This document shows, in pieces, positions 16,601 through 16,836 of a DNA stretch of 16,836 nt (its first letter is position 1; every line of letters begins with the position of its first letter). Source of the stretch: Dunaliella salina (lineage: Eukaryota > Chlorophyta > Chlorophyceae > Chlamydomonadales > Dunaliellaceae); assembly GCA_002284615.2 (NCBI GenBank), contig MU069777.1, positions 286,652 through 303,487 of the forward strand, written 5' to 3'. The notes beneath the pieces are model-generated. The model searched no databases and had not been told where the DNA came from. It was given only the letters and a program-made list of their open reading frames with translations. Both the position numbers and the translations under genes were made by a program.

Positions 16601-16777
16601 CGTAGCGATAGGGGCGCCAGGTATTCTGCCAACCGCAGCCAGTGGCTGAGGCCCAGGAGCAGCTGCGGGAGGTGCTGCAGGAGCAGCAGCTGCTGCCGCG
16701 GCCGCTGCTGCTGCTGCAGCTGCCGCCTCTGCCTCCACGCGCCGGTCCTCCTCCACCTGGCGCGCCTCGGCAATGAT
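3517..16777 (-). CDS. candidate split gene, eight exons, 5' end beyond the window
   Basis: Gene-level entry; exons a-h are listed separately. They total 315 codons plus stop. All internal boundaries obey AG/GT and the reading phase is continuous from a to h (0 throughout, phase 1 between g and h). The predicted protein has an acidic/basic helix and a 15-Ala run, a Pro/Gly-rich part, short helical exons rich in Glu, Gln and Ala (VRLQEAR in e, ERLQEAYAYLLK in f), a Ser/Pro/His-rich linker and a basic amphipathic C-terminal helix. I do not recognise the family. Introns range from 141 bp to about 3.9 kb and carry most repeats of the window. Exons in the long introns may have been missed and one or two of those proposed may be wrong; g and h are the surest. 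The upstream part lies to the right of the window. Confidence 0.5.
3783..3923 (-). other. intron g-h, 141 bp
   Basis: Starts GTGAGATG after CAAG and ends in TTTACCTTGCAG. Both ends are strong consensus. It contains an in-frame stop near its start, so splicing is needed to join g and h. Confidence 0.6.
3924..4008 (-). CDS. exon g, 28 codons plus one base
   Basis: Follows AAAGCAG and ends CAAG before GTGAGA. It reads DIQNAMAFLSGKDHATHDHQ and then ALDQGTQQ, so after joining it runs GTQQ-GTQDL into exon h, a short echo across the junction. Phase 0 in, phase 1 out. An ATG at 3993-3991 sits in the context GCCATGG, so the alternative is a small two-exon gene of 111 residues starting there. An in-frame TGA lies just inside the upstream intron. 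I prefer the internal exon because exon f upstream also ends in phase 0. Confidence 0.58.
4411..4625 (+). repeat. repeat family R, long copy
   Basis: Begins AGTGAAAGTAAAAATAAAAG, then CTACACTGGACACAACCAGCG (a stem-loop with one mismatch), GGAAAGACCC, CAGTGAGCCCC, GCTAATGTGGGTCC and GTCAGCCATCCGTCCA, ending in a C-rich tail. It matches 6058-6285 over its full length. Confidence 0.8.
5984..6057 (+). repeat. short tandem AGCATAGG, three units
   Basis: AGCATAGG starts at 5984, 6024 and 6050, followed by similar sequence (AAAAGTTGA and AAAGGGAG). The last unit runs into the R repeat. Confidence 0.5.
6058..6285 (+). repeat. repeat family R, long copy
   Basis: Shares with the 4411 copy the blocks GTCTAAACTGGACAGCAACC, GGAAAGGCCCAACAG, GCTAACGTGGGTCC and GTCAGCCATCCGTCCA, and a C-rich tail. 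The A-rich head is shorter (AAAAGTTGAAGTC). Confidence 0.78.
6330..6700 (-). pseudogene. retroelement endonuclease-like domain, fragment 2, frameshifted
   Basis: On the minus strand three pieces in different frames line up in order with a retroelement nuclease domain: YKAYAQVSRPDGTIVLPLEG (the RPDG element), then KFCSDTKPEQALLTAK, then NKVTLQTYRIG followed by VYNPYTVDPF and KALKTLR. The middle piece aligns with fragment 1 at 2765-3001 (KFCEDTRPEHQL there). At least two frameshifts separate the pieces, so it is dead. It begins only about 30 bp after the donor of exon f, so it is an insertion in that intron. Confidence 0.55.
6730..6810 (-). CDS. exon f, 27 codons
   Basis: Acceptor on the minus strand CATTCTAATCTGTTTGCAG, with a branch-like CTAAT and a pyrimidine tract. 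Donor GGAG followed by GTGAGT, a full consensus. Phase 0-0 with no stop. The peptide ERLQEAYAYLLKGAKATAHK then EVHDVLE is strongly helical. It continues naturally from exon e, which ends VRLQEAR. Confidence 0.6.
6811..7275 (-). other. intron e-f, 465 bp
   Basis: Runs from GTGAGCCC to TTTGCAG. It contains the inverted-repeat element S at 7023-7250. Confidence 0.45.
7023..7250. repeat. inverted repeat element S
   Basis: Arms 7023-7095 and 7175-7250 are inverted and about 65 percent alike by eye. Shared blocks are an A-rich start, a CTTTCTCTACAT- or CCTCCCTGTATT-like block, GGAGA and GAGACACRT. The loop is about 80 bp. The copy at 2649-2715 resembles the right arm more closely than the two arms resemble each other, suggesting separate insertions rather than one hairpin element. 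Confidence 0.45.
7276..7365 (-). CDS. exon e, 30 codons
   Basis: Begins after CGACACCCGCAG and ends CGAGG before GTGAGC. The peptide is VDEVDKALNQGECKEQDIIE then AVHVRLQEAR, a charged helical segment. The same frame is open further upstream (ERKIRHPQ), and another AG at 7403-7404 could start a longer exon in a different phase. I chose 7365 because it gives phase 0, as in the other exons. The chosen acceptor has a poor pyrimidine tract. Confidence 0.5.
7366..8298 (-). other. intron d-e, 933 bp
   Basis: Starts GTAAGCATCC. It holds a plus-oriented R repeat at 7602-7700. I saw nothing else in 7700-8265. Confidence 0.4.
7602..7700 (+). repeat. repeat family R, 5' part
   Basis: AGTGAAAGTAAAAGTAAAAG followed by a perfect 6-bp stem-loop, CGCTGG at 7626-7631 pairing with CCAGCG at 7638-7643. 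GGAAAGATCC and CAGCACTG follow, then similarity fades. Confidence 0.75.
8266..8612 (-). repeat. duplicated block, copy 2 (partner at 899-1236)
   Basis: Contains exon d, its acceptor and about 250 bp upstream of it. The shared region is longer than the exon, so the intron part was duplicated too. Matching blocks include AAGATTGAAACCAACCGTTC and GCCTTTGGCAC. Confidence 0.75.
8299..8343 (-). CDS. exon d, 15 codons
   Basis: The acceptor is GGCCCTTTCAGGGCAG and the donor ATG followed by GTAAGC. The peptide is AGHLPLEAFAQAVGM, phase 0-0. The strongest support is the diverged copy at 929-973, which keeps the length, phase and both splice signals. Several differences between the copies change the residue conservatively (D/E, R/G, S/G). 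Confidence 0.5.
8613..8869. other. no gene recognised
   Basis: Plain intron-like sequence with a run of C near 8721-8730. It ends at the MITE target site. Confidence 0.5.
8860..8869. repeat. target-site duplication, left
   Basis: ATACATGTGT, identical to 9111-9120 on the other side of the MITE. Confidence 0.78.
8870..9110. mobile_element. non-autonomous DNA transposon (MULE-like MITE), 241 bp
   Basis: The element is flanked by a perfect 10-bp direct repeat, ATACATGTGT, at 8860-8869 and 9111-9120. Its ends are imperfect inverted repeats: AGCCATGGGTA on the left and AGGGTTGGGTA on the right inverted, 8 of 11 matching. Inside, CAAATAGGCTC occurs at 8901 and 9042 and its core again inverted at 8933-8942, and nested GAGCCT/AGGCTC palindromes can fold into hairpins. 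A 10-bp target duplication fits Mutator-like transposases (usually 8-11 bp). No coding capacity. The intact target duplication suggests a fairly recent insertion. Confidence 0.78.
9111..9120. repeat. target-site duplication, right
   Basis: ATACATGTGT, identical to 8860-8869. Confidence 0.78.
9989..10300 (+). mobile_element. LTR retrotransposon remnant: primer-site-like motif and decayed gag start
   Basis: At 9989-10002 the sequence TTGGGCATCAGACC resembles the initiator-tRNA primer site of LTR elements (TGGTATCAGAGC). An ATG follows at 10026 and opens 30 codons (MPNRGVASRSSARV, then a Pro-rich end), stopped by TGA at 10116-10118. After a Gly/Arg-rich stretch in other frames, the frame from 10173 reads MKEEDAALAGMGQAAAADEE and then a Gln/Leu coiled coil (LREQVHCLQQQVLQQQ). 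Order and composition suit the start of a gag gene broken by a stop and frameshifts. Downstream it is replaced by an R-repeat fragment. No protease, RT or paired LTR is seen, so this is a relic at best. Confidence 0.38.
10294..10342 (-). repeat. repeat family R, short diverged copy
   Basis: In reverse complement: a long A run, AAAAGTCTACGC, a block around CCAGAGG, then GCGTGCGTTAAGGGAAAG. The bases between CTACGC and GCGTGCG differ from other copies. Confidence 0.55.
10502..10660. repeat. 24-bp minisatellite, about six to seven units
   Basis: Units begin TTTGCCTATGAACACTCGGT with decay. The TGCC anchor lies at 10505, 10529, 10551, 10575, 10599, 10623 and 10652. As the unit is eight codons long, both strands show spurious 8-residue repeats. 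Confidence 0.85.
11186..11355 (-). repeat. 132-bp direct duplication, coding-like on the minus strand
   Basis: CAGCGCATTGACCTCCGC occurs at 11199 and 11331, with matching flanks of about 37 bp. On the minus strand both copies read LRAEVNAL in the same frame (132 bp is 44 codons), followed by ELKRVVAG in one and GLKWAVTG in the other, with only one stop (TAG) between them. The heptad-like Leu/Val pattern suggests a decayed coiled-coil coding sequence, perhaps from a transposon. No splice sites were assigned. Confidence 0.45.
11990..12340 (-). repeat. diverged tandem copies of the donor half of exon c
   Basis: On the minus strand, exon c ends with a block reading GQKAQKMAEQ before GTGAGC. Similar blocks are anchored at plus 12196, 12107 and 12001 (exon copy 12310), spaced 114, 89 and 106 bp. 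A second anchor, AAGCATGCCAAT or close variants, recurs at about 12037, 12144 and 12233. The 12107 copy retains MAEQ and a GT; the others are more decayed. Confidence 0.55.
12293..12397 (-). CDS. exon c, 35 codons
   Basis: Acceptor CATCCGCAACGCAG, donor GCAG followed by GTGAGC, phase 0-0. The peptide starts PPPGVYARGVHAITAAN and ends GGQKAQKMAEQ. The acceptor half is repeated upstream in transcription (12539 and 12680) and the donor half downstream. The next copy upstream has a better acceptor (CTACCTGCAATTCAG). Because the unit is repetitive, being open could be luck; the support is two good splice sites and the matching phase. Confidence 0.4.
12361..12780 (-). repeat. 142-bp tandem repeat, three units, overlapping exon c
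   Basis: TGGCGTGC recurs at 12361, 12503 and 12644 (142 and 141 bp apart). Each unit carries on the minus strand a copy of the acceptor and first codons of exon c (CCACCACCTGGGGTGT). The acceptor AG is kept in the second unit and lost in the third. The intervals are AT-rich (GATTCAAAA-type blocks). Confidence 0.85.
13129..13545. repeat. 45-bp minisatellite, about nine units
   Basis: The plus strand unit is roughly TGCAGGGTATGTGCTGTAAT then GGTGTGAACTTATGCACACC, with varying decay. As the period is 15 codons the plus strand shows a Cys-rich pseudo-protein (MQGMSCNGFNLCTPE). In reverse complement the unit resembles the first 50 bp of exon c (CTGGGGTG, CACCATAAC, CAGC), so it may come from the same source. 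Confidence 0.8.
13649..13691. repeat. (AC)n microsatellite, about 21 units
   Basis: Pure AC dinucleotide run. Confidence 0.98.
14111..14357 (-). repeat. 106-bp tandem array carrying the donor half of exon b
   Basis: Units start at 14111, 14217 and 14323 (2.3 copies, nearly identical). On the minus strand each holds CCCTCCCTGCACACTGC, GACCTGCAGCCTG and then GTGGGTGCTG, aligned with the second half of exon b and its GTACGTGCTG donor. Copies also keep a diverged first half (GGGTTCTGAGTC against AGGTTCCCCGAGTC). Confidence 0.88.
14551..14637 (-). CDS. exon b, 29 codons
   Basis: Acceptor CACTGTCCATGCAG, donor TCAAG followed by GTACGT, phase 0-0. The peptide starts DCLRFPESFPADPGPRMPSL and ends LTADLQPVK; codon third positions are mostly G or C, unlike the surroundings. 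It is the only unit in the 14.1-15.35 kb array with both an intact acceptor and a strong donor in one frame. I do not recognise the peptide. Confidence 0.45.
14595..15345 (-). repeat. 111-bp tandem array carrying the acceptor half of exon b
   Basis: Acceptor-like starts (CAG before GACTGC) lie at 14637, 14748, 14859, 14969 and 15085, with a diverged one at 15335: spacings 111, 111, 110, 116 and 250. Each is followed by a version of the codons for FPESFP. The third unit lost a base and the fifth gained seven, so the array does not keep one reading frame. Confidence 0.9.
15805..15833. repeat. short hairpin
   Basis: ATATTGTGT at 15805-15813 pairs with ACACAATAT at 15825-15833. Confidence 0.6.
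15920..15950. repeat. 9-bp tandem, three units
   Basis: AAGGATTAT, AAGGATTAC, AAGGATTAC, then AAGG. Confidence 0.9.
15993..16049. repeat. 19-bp tandem, three units
   Basis: CAATGTCAAAGG starts at 15993, 16012 and 16031, each followed by a TCTGTGT-like block. Confidence 0.92.
16342..16371. repeat. perfect 30-bp palindrome
   Basis: Each half reads TTATTTCAAGTCAAA; there is no spacer, and the centre is between 16356 and 16357. Confidence 0.97.
16438..16680 (-). repeat. two-unit direct repeat, period about 140 bp, overlapping exon a
   Basis: 16438-16540 matches 16577-16680. Shared blocks are CCTGCAC, CCAGGTATTCTGCCA, CCAGTGGCT and GGGAGG. The second unit is the 3' part of exon a. In the first unit the donor GT is replaced (GTGCAG before GAGGAT). 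Confidence 0.8.
16589..16777 (-). CDS. exon a, 63 codons, Ala-rich
   Basis: On the minus strand the exon follows CACACAG at the end of the CA microsatellite and ends GTGCAG before GTGGGT, phase 0-0. It encodes IIAEARQVEEDRRVEAE, then 15 Ala written with mixed codons (GCA, GCT, GCG, GCC), then PAAPPAAAPGPQPLAAVGR and a Gly/Pro end. Mixed Ala codons suggest an old run rather than fresh triplet slippage. The frame is open into the microsatellite, so the true exon start is less certain than its end. The preceding exon lies outside the window. Confidence 0.5.
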
Positions 16778-16778
16778 C

Positions 16779-16779
16779 T

Positions 16780-16836
<57 letters not shown>
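16779..16836. repeat. (TG)n microsatellite at the window edge
   Basis: TG dinucleotide with one interruption at 16785-16786, running off the end. It is probably where the sequence assembly stops. Confidence 0.95.

Overview
This is eukaryotic nuclear DNA, dense in repeats. It has no operons, rRNA, tRNA or CRISPR, and no long intact ORF. Short coding-like blocks on the minus strand are bounded by GT-AG splice signals. They are separated by long introns full of microsatellites, minisatellites and transposon debris. Small exons, an alanine run of 15 residues and AT-richer, repeat-laden introns would fit a chlamydomonadalean green alga (Dunaliella-like). That is an inference, not an identification.

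Main content: I assembled by hand a candidate split gene on the minus strand. It enters from the right edge and ends at a stop codon at 3517-3519. Eight exons are proposed in transcription order: a 16777-16589, b 14637-14551, c 12397-12293, d 8343-8299, e 7365-7276, f 6810-6730, g 4008-3924, h 3782-3517. Exons a to f are each a whole number of codons (63, 29, 35, 15, 30, 27), begin after AG, end before GT and sit in the same phase (0-0). Exon g goes from phase 0 to phase 1, and h carries the stop. This phase agreement is the best evidence that they belong together. I do not recognise the protein: an Ala/Pro-rich segment, then helical segments, then an amphipathic basic C-terminus. More exons may be missed in the large introns.

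The most striking structure is around exons a, b and c. Each lies inside tandem repeats that are decayed copies of the exon itself and its splice borders. Exon b (14551-14637) has five further copies of its acceptor-side half on one side (111-bp period) and two to three copies carrying its donor-side half on the other (106-bp period). Exon c shows the same arrangement with periods of about 142 bp and 90-114 bp, and exon a has one partial copy. The 45-bp exon d, with both splice sites, is present again 7.4 kb away at 929-973 inside a duplication of about 340 bp.

Left of the gene (1-3516) are a possible first exon of another minus-strand gene at the left edge, the second copy of exon d, a 411-bp (AAAAG)n tract and transposon fragments. 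Mobile or repeat elements include a clean 241-bp MITE with 10-bp target duplications (8870-9110), six copies of a dispersed stem-loop repeat ('R'), two decayed endonuclease-domain fragments of a retroelement, and a decayed gag-like LTR-element fragment near 10.0 kb. The window ends inside a (TG)n microsatellite that on the minus strand lies directly before the acceptor of exon a.
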